9,806 nt of DNA from JBBIKU01 sp037445245 (lineage in GTDB: Bacteria; Chloroflexota; Anaerolineae; Anaerolineales; Anaerolineaceae), in the NCBI GenBank assembly GCA_037445245.1, contig JBBIKU010000089.1, forward strand, positions 1 through 9,806. Reading direction: 5' to 3'. The notes under the pieces were generated by a model. It was given only the letters and a program-made list of their open reading frames with translations, did no database searches and was not told the DNA's origin. Position 1 is the stretch's first letter. Each line of letters starts with the position of its first letter. Positions 1 to 6,233 of the stretch are shown one piece after another. The position numbers and the translations under genes are program-made.

Positions 1-785
1 AGCACTGCTCTCAAAGCGGCAAAATCAACCACCGGCTGCACCGAGGCGGTCTGAAACAAGTCGATCCCTCTCTTGCGAACGCTCGTGATCTGCCCCACCA
101 CAATATCGGGGGGATAATTCCCGCCCAAACCCGAGGTTAAAACCAGCTCGCCGGGAGTCAGTTCCAAATCTTGCGGCACCATTTCCAGTGTCAGTGCCCC
201 CGTCACCGACCCGGTCAACACAAACTCGATCGGTTCGGATTGCAACCTGACGTTGACCGCCGAGCCCGGGTCGGTGATCAACTGCACCCGCGCTGCATTG
301 GCAATGACCGCATCTACCCGTCCCACCAAGCCCTGTTCGGTCACCACCGGCATGCCGCGCCGCAAGCCGTTATCCGAGCCGTGATCAATGATAATGTAAC
401 GCAAAAAAGGGCTGGGATCACGCCCGATCACCGAGGAGGCAATATATACGCTTTGTGGGCGAGAGCGGGCATAATCGAGCAAGGCGTACAAAACATCCGC
501 TTCACGCATTTGCTGTTGCAATTCGATGATCTGCGTGCGCAAGCCGGAGATCTCATTTTCTAGCTGTTCGTTACGCATGCGAAGTGTCGCCACGTCCTGG
601 GGCACGGTGAGAATTTCATGGATGGCGTTGAATCGAACAGCGACCCAGCGCTGCACGCCGATGAGCGGATCTGTGGCGGTCTTAATGAGGGGAGCGATGT
701 AACCACTGATTGCCAGAAGAATCAAGCCGACCACGACCAGTAAAACAACCGTCGTTTGCCAGAAGCGAGCCGGAGTATGATTCAT
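1..785 (-). CDS. mreC: Rod shape-determining protein MreC (3' end outside window)
   Basis: MreC is the inner-membrane scaffold protein that links MreB filaments to the elongasome peptidoglycan synthases. Reading the minus strand from ATG at 785 gives 261 codons with no stop before the window edge. The order is a short cytoplasmic N-terminus, one membrane helix (about residues 11-30), a heptad-like coiled coil rich in E, Q and L (about 64-98), then the MreC beta-domain. Family landmarks in that domain are VIGRDPSPFLRYIIIDHGS (119-137), GMPVVTEQGLVGRV (144-157) and SGLGGNYPPDIVVGQI (218-233). Family members run about 280-300 residues, so only the last few tens of residues are missing. It lies 56 nt after mreB on the same strand, presumably co-transcribed. 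No clear Shine-Dalgarno precedes the ATG; the nearest purine run is an AGG about 13 nt upstream, so translation may be weak or coupled. Confidence 0.93.
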   Translation of the reverse strand, partial: MNHTPARFWQTTVVLLVVVGLILLAISGYIAPLIKTATDPLIGVQRWVAVRFNAIHEILTVPQDVATLRMRNEQLENEISGLRTQIIELQQQMREADVLYALLDYARSRPQSVYIASSVIGRDPSPFLRYIIIDHGSDNGLRRGMPVVTEQGLVGRVDAVIANAARVQLITDPGSAVNVRLQSEPIEFVLTGSVTGALTLEMVPQDLELTPGELVLTSGLGGNYPPDIVVGQITSVRKRGIDLFQTASVQPVVDFAALRAV

Positions 786-841
786 GTCAGGGTACAAAAC
801 CTATTGCCATACGAACCGACAGCATTTGAGCCGGTTTTTTC

Positions 842-1909
842 TCAGGTGTGCGGCGCGCTGCGCCGCTCCACCCCCACCAGATATTGCTCGTAACGGTCCA
901 GGTTTTCCAGCACCAACCCGGCACCACGAGCCACGCAGGTGAGCGGGTCTTCGGCAACCCACACCCTCAAGTTTAGATCATTATTCAAGCGTTCCACCAT
1001 TCCCAGCAACAACGCCCCACCACCACAAAGGCACACGCCGGTATCCATCAAATCCGAAAGGATCTCTGGTGGCACTTCGTCCAAAGCATCTTTGATCGTG
1101 TCGATGATAACCTGTACCGAATTGGAGATCGACTCCCGCACTTCTACCGACGAAAGCTCAACGGACTCAGGCAAACCGGTGACCAGGTTGCGACCACGCA
1201 CCACAATCGTCTTTTCAGATTGTAACGGATAAGCCGAACCAACCGTTAGCTTAACCTGTTCCGCCATACGTTCGCCAATAAACAAATTGTACTTGTTGCG
1301 GACATAGGCGATAATCTCTTGATCCATTTCATCACCGGCAACCCGCAACGAGCGGGAAACCACAACACCACCCATGGACAGAACCGCAACTTCGGTGGTG
1401 CCTCCGCCGATATCCACGATCATCGTGCCGAAAATCTCGGAGATTGGCAAACCAGCCCCGAGCGCTGCGGCTCGCGGTTCTTCGATCAAATAGGTTTCTC
1501 TGGCGCCGGCGACCATAGCTGCGTCATAGACCGCCCGTCGTTCCACCTCGGTGGCGCCGGAGGGAATGCCGACCACAACCCGCGGGCGGGGCAGGGGGGC
1601 AATCGTTTGTTGATGCGCCTTGCCAATGAAATAGCCCAACATGGCTTGGGCAATCTCAAACTCTGAGATAACGCCATCCCGCAACGGTCGAATTGCAATC
1701 ACATTCGCCGGTGTTCTGCCTACCATCTCTTTTGCTTGTGCTCCAATGGCGAGCGGTCTGCGCGATCGTTTTTCTATTGCCACCCACGAGGGTTCGTGAA
1801 TCACGATGCCCTTGCCACGCACATGCACCAGCGTATTGGCTGTTCCCAGGTCTATCCCGATATCCAGAGAAAATAGACCCATCAGCCAATTGAAAGGGTT
1901 AATCGCCAA
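842..1909 (-). CDS. mreB: Rod shape-determining protein MreB (actin homologue)
   Basis: MreB is the bacterial actin that polymerises under the membrane and directs lateral wall synthesis. The 355-residue product has the usual family length (about 335-350) and all the ATPase-fold motifs: phosphate-1 DLGTANT (20-26), IPSG (115-118), EEP (143-145), phosphate-2 DIGGGTTEVAV (166-176), AGDEMD (191-196), GER (212-214) and GGGALL (296-301). The start is TTG at 1909. It is chosen because AGGAG (1916-1920) sits 6 nt upstream, and because the next ATG (residue 10) would remove part of the amphipathic N-terminal segment FNWLMGLF, which in this family contacts the membrane. The stop is TGA. It is the first gene of an mreB-mreC operon, divergent from tRNA-Gly, with an extended -10 promoter about 60 nt upstream. 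Nothing in the protein looks degenerate. Confidence 0.97.
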   Translation of the reverse strand: MAINPFNWLMGLFSLDIGIDLGTANTLVHVRGKGIVIHEPSWVAIEKRSRRPLAIGAQAKEMVGRTPANVIAIRPLRDGVISEFEIAQAMLGYFIGKAHQQTIAPLPRPRVVVGIPSGATEVERRAVYDAAMVAGARETYLIEEPRAAALGAGLPISEIFGTMIVDIGGGTTEVAVLSMGGVVVSRSLRVAGDEMDQEIIAYVRNKYNLFIGERMAEQVKLTVGSAYPLQSEKTIVVRGRNLVTGLPESVELSSVEVRESISNSVQVIIDTIKDALDEVPPEILSDLMDTGVCLCGGGALLLGMVERLNNDLNLRVWVAEDPLTCVARGAGLVLENLDRYEQYLVGVERRSAPHT

Positions 1910-1951
1910 AGCGTGCTCCTCTGTTCGTTAAAATTGCTGCGATGATCATAG

Positions 1952-1965
1952 GGCGAAAATTCGCC
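1952..1965. promoter_or_regulatory. Small dyad at predicted mreB transcription start
   Basis: GGCGAA-AA-TTCGCC is a perfect 6-bp inverted repeat with a 2-nt centre. It covers the predicted +1 of mreB, directly downstream of its -10 box. It could be a repressor site or a 5'-end hairpin in the transcript. It is short enough to be chance. Confidence 0.25.
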
Positions 1966-1968
1966 AGA

Positions 1969-1977
1969 ATTATACCA
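1969..1977 (-). promoter_or_regulatory. Extended -10 promoter of mreB-mreC
   Basis: On the minus strand TG-G-TATAAT occupies 1977-1969, a perfect -10 hexamer with the TGn extension. No good -35 lies at 17 nt. TTGGCG (2000-1995) is 20 nt away, which is too long for a standard spacer, so recognition would rely on the extended -10. The predicted transcription start is near 1962, leaving about 50 nt of leader before the TTG start codon. Confidence 0.6.
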
Positions 1978-2053
1978 TACGCCATCAGATTAGCCGCCAA
2001 AACCAAAGCCGCTGTATAAGATGGACAATTTTCGATCAAGCAGCATCAATTTC

Positions 2054-2062
2054 TGGTATAAT
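2054..2062 (+). promoter_or_regulatory. Extended -10 promoter of tRNA-Gly
   Basis: TGGTATAAT at 2054-2062 is a perfect -10 hexamer (2057-2062) with a TGn extension, ending 16 nt before the first base of the tRNA. No recognisable -35 hexamer exists at 16-18 nt. The 9-base core is identical to the mreB promoter on the opposite strand. Confidence 0.6.
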
Positions 2063-2078
2063 CGCTTTCAAGCTGCAA

Positions 2079-2150
2079 GCGGGTGTCGCCAAGTGGTAAG
2101 GCAGTAGCTTCCCAAGCTACCATTCGTGGGTTCGAGTCCCATCACCCGCT
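2079..2150 (+). tRNA. tRNA-Gly, anticodon CCC
   Basis: A complete 72-nt cloverleaf can be drawn by hand. The acceptor stem is GCGGGTG (2079-2085) with CACCCGC (2143-2149), and the discriminator base is T2150. The D-stem is GCC/GGC. The anticodon stem is GTAGC/GCTAC around the loop TTCCCAA, with anticodon CCC at 2111-2113 (reads GGG). The variable loop is CATTC, and the T-arm is GTGGG/CCCAT around TTCGAGT. The 3' CCA is not encoded (CTA follows) and would be added by tRNA nucleotidyltransferase. It has its own promoter upstream and a terminator 25 nt downstream, so it is a single-gene transcription unit. Confidence 0.97.
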
Positions 2151-2175
2151 CTATTGAGAAAAACATCCTGCCTTG

Positions 2176-2208
2176 ACCGTCATGAAATCAAACATGACGG
2201 TATTTTTT
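2176..2208 (+). terminator. Rho-independent terminator of tRNA-Gly
   Basis: A perfect 9-bp stem, ACCGTCATG (2176-2184) with CATGACGGT (2193-2201), has an 8-nt loop AAATCAAA and is followed by ATTTTTT. It lies 25 nt after the tRNA 3' end, in the right orientation. Confidence 0.9.
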
Positions 2209-2366
2209 ATCCAAAAACCGACCAATCGCAAGTTAGTTTGCAGCCGCTGCGGTTTCAATCGCGTTACGCTCACATCTACCGCCCACACGATCGAGTTTTT
2301 TGGTTTTCGCCTATTTTTATCTATAATATATAGTATGATGAACTCACCCAACGTGATAAGGAGGTC
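2209..2366 (+). promoter_or_regulatory. Intergenic region with promoter and strong RBS for the TMEM43-like remnant
   Basis: TATAAT at 2322-2327 is a perfect -10. TTGGTT at 2300-2305 is a weak -35 with a 16-nt spacer. The AAGGAGG at 2358-2364 is a strong Shine-Dalgarno just before the GTG at 2367, though the spacing is very short; a second in-frame GTG lies at 2394. These signals show that a real gene once began here, although its reading frame is now broken. I see nothing else recognisable in the first 90 nt. Confidence 0.5.
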
Positions 2367-2701
2367 GTGAATAGGTCCACTCGTGTCACAAAAGTGAGCC
2401 GGCGCAGCTGAGGACAACGCATCCGCGGTTCGTTCGGCGGCATTGTCATTGGGTTAATTTTATTTATCGGTGCTTTTGGGTCAACGAAGGGCGCACCGAT
2501 ATGTCAAAGATCGCCGCCCAGAGCACCGCTATCAATGCTGCGACGCTAAATCCCGCCACCGAAAACCAGCTTGTGGCTGCCATCCTGCAAAGCCTGCTCG
2601 GCTTAATCTGCCTGGGAGTTGGCTTGCTCATTCTGATTGCCATCCTCACCATCATTGCTGCCAAGCAGGCACGCAAGCGGGAAAACCAGGCTGTGCTCTG
2701 A
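2367..2701 (+). pseudogene. Broken TMEM43-like membrane protein gene
   Basis: From GTG at 2367 the frame reads 14 codons, meets TGA at 2409-2411, and continues in frame as GQRIRGSFGGIVIGLILFIGAF. One base is then missing in the TTTT run at 2474-2477. In the next frame the text resumes as WVNEGRTDMSKIAAQSTAINA and on to a TGA at 2699-2701. The join of a glycine-rich membrane helix to an NEGR motif is the N-terminal signature of TMEM43-type proteins, where bacterial and animal members have SW...GG..VGL..F...F...NEGR. The TGA sits where that family has Trp, so TGG to TGA is the simplest change. The composite is only about 111 residues against roughly 350-400 for the family. After NPATENQLVAA it passes straight into a second hydrophobic helix (SLLGLICLGVGLLILIAILTIIAA) and a basic tail, so the large central domain appears deleted. 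The last 66 residues (ATG 2501-2701) could still be translated as a small one-helix membrane protein. Base-call errors could explain the two lesions but not the missing middle. Confidence 0.6.
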
Positions 2702-2752
2702 AAATACGGAAAGAACAGTCATTCGAATCAGTTGTCGCTTCGGTGGTGAACC

Positions 2753-3512
2753 TCATCCTCTCCAGCGAAGAGCAGTATTTGTATTGAACGCGTCATCATA
2801 ACCCTGCCCAGCGAGGGCAGGATTATTTTTGACGACGATCATGTAGCCCATGCTGCAGACGGTTTTGATCAGCCGCTCTCCCCCCGGTACTTTAGCCAGC
2901 TTCTGTCGCAACCGGCTGACAAGCGAGCACAGCACTCGCGCCGCTTCCCGGCTTTCGACGTGATAGCCATGCAGGCGGTACAATATCTCCGCGTGTTCCA
3001 CCGCCTGATCATCATTGGCAAATAAAACCGCCAAAAAACGGGCTTCGGTGGGGGTTAACTGGATCGGTTTCGGAGATCAGCCTTTCGGTAACGTCAAACA
3101 GCGGTCGTCACACCTGAAGCCGGGCGGCGTCTCTATTCTGGCGGCTTTCAAGCAACGCCTTCCGGGCAGCTTCCACCGGTTGCTTGCCGCTTTCAAATGG
3201 TTTGAGGATCAGTCCAGCAACGCCGCGTTGTAACGCCTGCAAGGCAGTATTCACACTGCCAAAGCCGGTGATGACCAGCACGGCAATCTTGGGCTGAAGA
3301 TGGAGCGCCTTATCGATCAGTTTGAAGCCGTCAAGATTAGGTATATGAACATCGACCAGCAAGAGATCAAACGCTTGATCTTCCAGATGGGCAAGTACCT
3401 CCCCTGAGTTCGCGGCGGTGGTAACCTGAAAGGACGCCTGCTCCAGCAACAACTGGCACAGGCGACTGTCGATAGGATTTCCATACACACCCAATACGTT
3501 TGCTTGCGGCAT
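2753..3512 (-). pseudogene. Broken response regulator: receiver plus OmpR-type winged helix
   Basis: From ATG at 3512 the minus strand encodes a CheY-like receiver domain of 134 residues. It has the phosphoacceptor Asp54 (LLVDVHIPNLDG), Thr82 and Lys104 (LKPF), and ends at TGA 3108-3110. The same frame continues past the stop as RPLFDVTERLISETD (3107-3063), a linker typical of a helix leading into a sensor (GAF-like) domain. At about 3063 the coding sense moves to the next frame, which reads IQLTPTEARFLAVLF and then a full OmpR/PhoB winged-helix domain with VSRLRQKL and ERLIKTVCSMGYMIV, ending at TGA 2753-2755. So one stop and one out-of-frame join separate the two halves, and a middle domain may be lost. 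The acidic pair normally found at the start of the receiver (DD) is absent; the segment is VLGVYGNP. The receiver half could still be made as a stand-alone 134-residue protein. Function is unlikely to be intact. Confidence 0.7.
2803..2830 (+). terminator. Hairpin terminator after the TMEM43-like remnant
   Basis: CCTGCCC (2803-2809) pairs with GGGCAGG (2815-2821) across the 5-nt loop AGCGA, followed by ATTATTTTT. The orientation suits plus-strand transcripts coming from 2367-2701. It overlaps the tail of the convergent response-regulator remnant. The T-tract is interrupted by one A. Confidence 0.6.
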
Positions 3513-3790
3513 GGGTGTTACGTCTTTCCACTCAGAGATCGATTAAACGATTACAAACCGGGATAATGATCCACACTGACAATCGCCATTCATCCTTAAG
3601 AATCAGGTAAAATGACCGTTGAAAATATTCCCCACTCAACCAAACAAAGTTCAATGCGATTATACTTCAGGAATACCCGAATGAGAAGAAATGTGGTGCC
3701 GGTTTCAGCCCAAAGCAACAGGTTATTGACCATCAGCGCCGCCGCAGCGCGAAGACACACATTAGCATCAAGCAAAAAAAGGAGAACAAA
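3513..3790. other. Intergenic region between response-regulator remnant and dehydrogenase
   Basis: This 278-nt stretch separates two divergent genes. For the plus-strand dehydrogenase, TATACT at 3661-3666 is the best -10 candidate, but it has no matching -35 at 16-18 nt. TAAAAT at 3608-3613 is a second weak candidate. For the minus-strand remnant I see only a distant GGAAAG as a possible ribosome site. No LacI-type palindrome like that at 4877-4900 is present. A 60-codon plus-strand frame (3612-3794) has no ribosome site and a random-looking, basic composition, so it is not called. Confidence 0.3.
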
Positions 3791-4804
3791 ATGAGCATTC
3801 AGATCGGTCTGATCGGCGCCGGGCGCATGGGCAAAGTTTTCGCCCACACCTTGGCATTCACCGTCGCCGAGGTTGACCTAGTTGCCGTTGCAGACGCCAA
3901 TTATCAGACGGCGCAGGAAGTTGCCCATCAATTCCGTGCCGCAGCCGCCTATGCCGACTATCGCCAATTACTCGAACGCAAGGATATCGAGGCGGTGGTC
4001 ATCACCTCACCCACCCACACCCACGTCGAGGTGATCCACGCTGCCGCCGCAGCAGGCAAGCACATCTTCAGCGAAAAGCCATTGGCGCTCACCCTCGAAG
4101 GCTGCAACGAAGCCATCACAGCCGCCCGTAACGCCAACGTCAAACTTCAGGTTGGATTCATGCGCCGTTACGACGCGGCTTATCGCATGGCAAAAAGAAC
4201 CATCGACGAAGGTAGCATCGGCAAGCCGGTGCTATTTAAATCCATCGGGCGCGACCCCAAGCGCACCAGCCTGGAATTTGCCCGGCGCGAAAACAGCGGC
4301 GGTCTGATCCTGGATATGGGCATCCACGATTTCGACCTGGCGCGCTGGTTAATGGGCAGCGAAGTCGAGCGGGTGCACAGCGAGGGCGGCTGCCTGGTTT
4401 TTCCGGAATTGAAAGAAGTGGACGATATCGACAATGCCGTCGTCAACCTCCGGTTTGCCAATGGCGCCGTAGGTAACCTGGATGTCAGCCGCAACGCCGT
4501 CTATGGCTACGACATCCGCACCGAGGTACTGGGATCGGATGGCGGGGTGTTGATCGGCAAAATGCAACAGACCGCCACCTGGGTGTTGACCCGTTCCGGC
4601 GTCATCCACGATACAGTGCCCTACTTCATGGAACGTTTCGGCGAGGCGTACGCCGAGGAAATCCGCGATTTCGTACGCTGCATCCTGAACGACCAGCCGC
4701 CTGCGGTCAACGGCGAGGACGCCCGCGCTGCCACCGCCATCGGCATTGCCGCTACCCGTTCGCTGGACGAAGGGCGACCGGTATGGGTGAGCGAAATTGG
4801 CTGA
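3791..4804 (+). CDS. Gfo/Idh/MocA oxidoreductase, inositol 2-dehydrogenase-like
   Basis: This family oxidises or reduces sugars and polyols with NAD(P)(H). The closest pattern I recognise is inositol 2-dehydrogenase (IolG), which converts myo-inositol to scyllo-inosose in the cytoplasm. The 337-residue length is typical. The Rossmann dinucleotide motif GAGRMG is at 9-14. EKP at 95-97 carries the catalytic Lys96, and DMGIHD at 175-180 supplies Asp175 and His179, the equivalents of the IolG catalytic Lys/Asp/His set. GFMRRYDAAYR (122-132) and DFDLARWLMG (180-189) are also IolG-like. The ATG at 3791 is set by GGAG at 3781-3784, 6 nt upstream, in an A-rich context. The gene ends 43 nt before the -35 of the downstream transporter operon, with no terminator hairpin between them, so read-through is possible. 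The context supports catabolism of a polyol or sugar brought in by that transporter. The exact substrate within the family is uncertain. Confidence 0.85.
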   Translation: MSIQIGLIGAGRMGKVFAHTLAFTVAEVDLVAVADANYQTAQEVAHQFRAAAAYADYRQLLERKDIEAVVITSPTHTHVEVIHAAAAAGKHIFSEKPLALTLEGCNEAITAARNANVKLQVGFMRRYDAAYRMAKRTIDEGSIGKPVLFKSIGRDPKRTSLEFARRENSGGLILDMGIHDFDLARWLMGSEVERVHSEGGCLVFPELKEVDDIDNAVVNLRFANGAVGNLDVSRNAVYGYDIRTEVLGSDGGVLIGKMQQTATWVLTRSGVIHDTVPYFMERFGEAYAEEIRDFVRCILNDQPPAVNGEDARAATAIGIAATRSLDEGRPVWVSEIG

Positions 4805-4847
4805 ATCGCGAAAAATACAGAAAAGAGGATTTTAATTTCAATTTAAC

Positions 4848-4876
4848 TTGAATTTAGCGGGACATTCTGCTATGAT
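4848..4876 (+). promoter_or_regulatory. Promoter of the sugar ABC transporter operon
   Basis: TTGAAT (4848-4853) and TATGAT (4871-4876) are separated by exactly 17 nt, and a TGn extension (TGC, 4868-4870) precedes the -10. This is the best sigma-70-type promoter in the window. The predicted start is near 4883, inside the operator that follows immediately. Confidence 0.75.
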
Positions 4877-4900
4877 GTTTATGCAAACCTTTGCATAAAC
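4877..4900. promoter_or_regulatory. LacI-family type operator palindrome
   Basis: Two perfect 11-bp arms, GTTTATGCAAA (4877-4887) and TTTGCATAAAC (4890-4900), flank a 2-nt CC centre. The core TGCAAAC..TTGCA form resembles operators of LacI/GalR-family repressors, which usually control sugar uptake operons. It begins directly after the -10 hexamer and covers the predicted transcription start, so a bound repressor would block initiation. The regulator is not in this window. Confidence 0.75.
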
Positions 4901-5118
4901 TTATCCGCTTATTGCAACAACACAGCGAGCCTATACCTGAATGCGGATGATCGAAGCCCATCCATGGCTGCCCATATCCAATTCTCAAGGCACTGACAAC
5001 CGCCTTGTTTGAATCTCAAGCGCACCGTTCCACGCGTCGCAATTGCACCAATCTAACCGCAATATCGGTAGTTCTAACTGAATCACACGAAGAAACCTTC
5101 GATGATTTGAGGTGCTTA
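4901..5118 (+). other. Long 5' leader of the transporter operon
   Basis: About 235 nt separate the predicted transcription start (about 4883) from the permease start codon at 5119. The stretch has no convincing gene. It holds two small hairpins: GGATG/CATCC around 4946-4964, and CGAAG-AAAC-CTTCG at 5088-5101, the latter 7 nt before the ribosome-binding site GAGG (5109-5112). I recognise no known riboswitch. The open frame from TTG 5005 into the permease lacks a ribosome site. Confidence 0.35.
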
Positions 5119-6120
5119 ATGGGTTCTTTGGCAGATACATGGTCCACCCTTCGCCACCGCCTGATGGCATTTCCTGAAGCGGTTGTGTTGTTCAGCTTTC
5201 TCATTCTTTTTACTTTTTTCTCCTTTTCCGCGCCGAATTTCACCACCGGTATTTCCATCAGCAACATACTGACTTTTGGTGGCATCACCGGGATCGTTGC
5301 CATTGGTGTCGGAATGTTGATGATCTCGGGCGAATTCGACCTCTCGGTCGGCTCCACCTTTGCCGCCGTCAGTTACGTGCTGGCGTTGTCAATTAACGCC
5401 GGCTTTCCGGTCGGCTTATCGATCTTGTTCGCCCTGTTTTTCGGGGCATTGCTCGGATTGGTCAACGGAGTGATCGTCACCCGCACCAATATCCCTTCTT
5501 TCATCGCCACCCTCGGTACCATGCTGGCTTATCGAGGAATCGTGCGCGCCATCGGTGGTGGCGATTTCGCAACCTACCGTGGCGAACCGATTGCCCTTTT
5601 TAAATTTTTGAACGGCGAAATCGCCATCCTCAACCAGCTTTTTACCCCGGCAGCCAATTTTCGCCTTTCGACCGTTTGGTTCATCCTTATCGCCGTAATC
5701 ATATCGCTGATCTTGATGCGGACACGTTACGGCAACTGGGCCTTTGCCACCGGCGGATCGCCGGCTGCCGCCCTGGCGCAGGGCGTCGATATCATCCGGG
5801 TTAAAATGACCAACTTCATCCTTTGCGGATTTTTGGCTGGCGTCGCCGGCGTGCTGCAATTTGCCCACCGCTTGAGCGTCGACCCCCTGCGCGGCGAAGG
5901 TATGGAACTGGTGGCAGTGGCGGCGTGCGTCATCGGCGGCATCCGGCTCAGCGGTGGATTCGGCACCATCTTCGGCGCCACCGCCGGTATTCTATTACTG
6001 CAAATGCTCGACCAGGGGCTGGTGTTGATGCAGATTCCCATTCAGATTTTTCAAGCAACGGCGGGTCTCATTATCATCGTCTCGGTCATCATCAACACCT
6101 ACCTGGGACAAAACGATTGA
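5119..6120 (+). CDS. CUT2-family sugar ABC transporter permease 1
   Basis: This is a membrane subunit of a ribose/fructose/inositol-type ABC importer (RbsC-like, BPD_transp_2 family). It is chosen to start at ATG 5119, preceded by GAGG (5109-5112) 6 nt away. This gives 333 residues, the same length as the second permease in the operon. A frame open to TTG 5005 would add 38 hydrophilic residues without a ribosome site. The protein is very hydrophobic, with eight or more predicted membrane helices. Family landmarks are GEFDLSVGS (about 71-79), TRTNIPSFIATLGTM and the cytoplasmic loop GGSPAAALAQGVDIIRVK, which in this family contacts the ATPase. It is the first gene of the operon, whereas many CUT2 operons begin with the binding protein or ATPase. 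It is paralogous to permease 2, and the two probably form a heterodimeric pore. The stop is TGA. Confidence 0.92.
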   Translation: MGSLADTWSTLRHRLMAFPEAVVLFSFLILFTFFSFSAPNFTTGISISNILTFGGITGIVAIGVGMLMISGEFDLSVGSTFAAVSYVLALSINAGFPVGLSILFALFFGALLGLVNGVIVTRTNIPSFIATLGTMLAYRGIVRAIGGGDFATYRGEPIALFKFLNGEIAILNQLFTPAANFRLSTVWFILIAVIISLILMRTRYGNWAFATGGSPAAALAQGVDIIRVKMTNFILCGFLAGVAGVLQFAHRLSVDPLRGEGMELVAVAACVIGGIRLSGGFGTIFGATAGILLLQMLDQGLVLMQIPIQIFQATAGLIIIVSVIINTYLGQND

Positions 6121-6138
6121 TAATCTTCCCCTGGGCGT

Positions 6139-6150
6139 AAAGGAGGTGAT
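6139..6150 (+). promoter_or_regulatory. Near-perfect Shine-Dalgarno far upstream of the binding-protein start
   Basis: AAAGGAGGTGAT matches the complement of the 16S rRNA 3' end over about 11 bases. The nearest in-frame ATG (6162) is 15 nt beyond the GGAGG core and would add 24 hydrophilic residues before the lipoprotein signal. The true start at 6234 has its own GGAGGAAGGAAG at 6220-6231. The upstream site may act as a ribosome standby site or mark a leader peptide, or it may be chance. Confidence 0.3.
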
Positions 6151-6233
6151 TCTGGCGAGGGATGAGCCAACCCATTGTACGCAGTGTATGTACGTCCGAT
6201 ATCCTAAAGACAAAAAAATGGAGGAAGGAAGTA

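Noticed and set aside
171..563. 130-codon plus-strand frame opposite mreC
   Set aside because: The opposite strand encodes an unmistakable MreC. This frame shows no domain and begins inside it.
2131..2150. tRNA-Gly 3' end as an integration site of a mobile element
   Set aside because: No second copy of the tRNA 3' end, no integrase and no other element genes are visible in the window.
2367..3512. TGA read as tryptophan (alternative code), explaining both in-frame TGA codons
   Set aside because: mreB, the dehydrogenase, both permeases and the ATPase all end in TGA at family-appropriate lengths. The remnants also carry frame changes that recoding cannot explain.
3612..3794. 60-codon plus-strand frame just before the dehydrogenase
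   Set aside because: It has no ribosome site, its composition looks random and basic, and it shows no motif.
5005..5118. N-terminal extension of permease 1 from TTG 5005
   Set aside because: It has no ribosome site, is hydrophilic and unlike the family. ATG 5119 has GAGG at 6 nt and gives the same 333-residue length as the paralogue.
6162..6233. Upstream ATG for the binding protein
   Set aside because: It would put 24 polar residues in front of a clean lipoprotein signal peptide. ATG 6234 has its own strong ribosome site.
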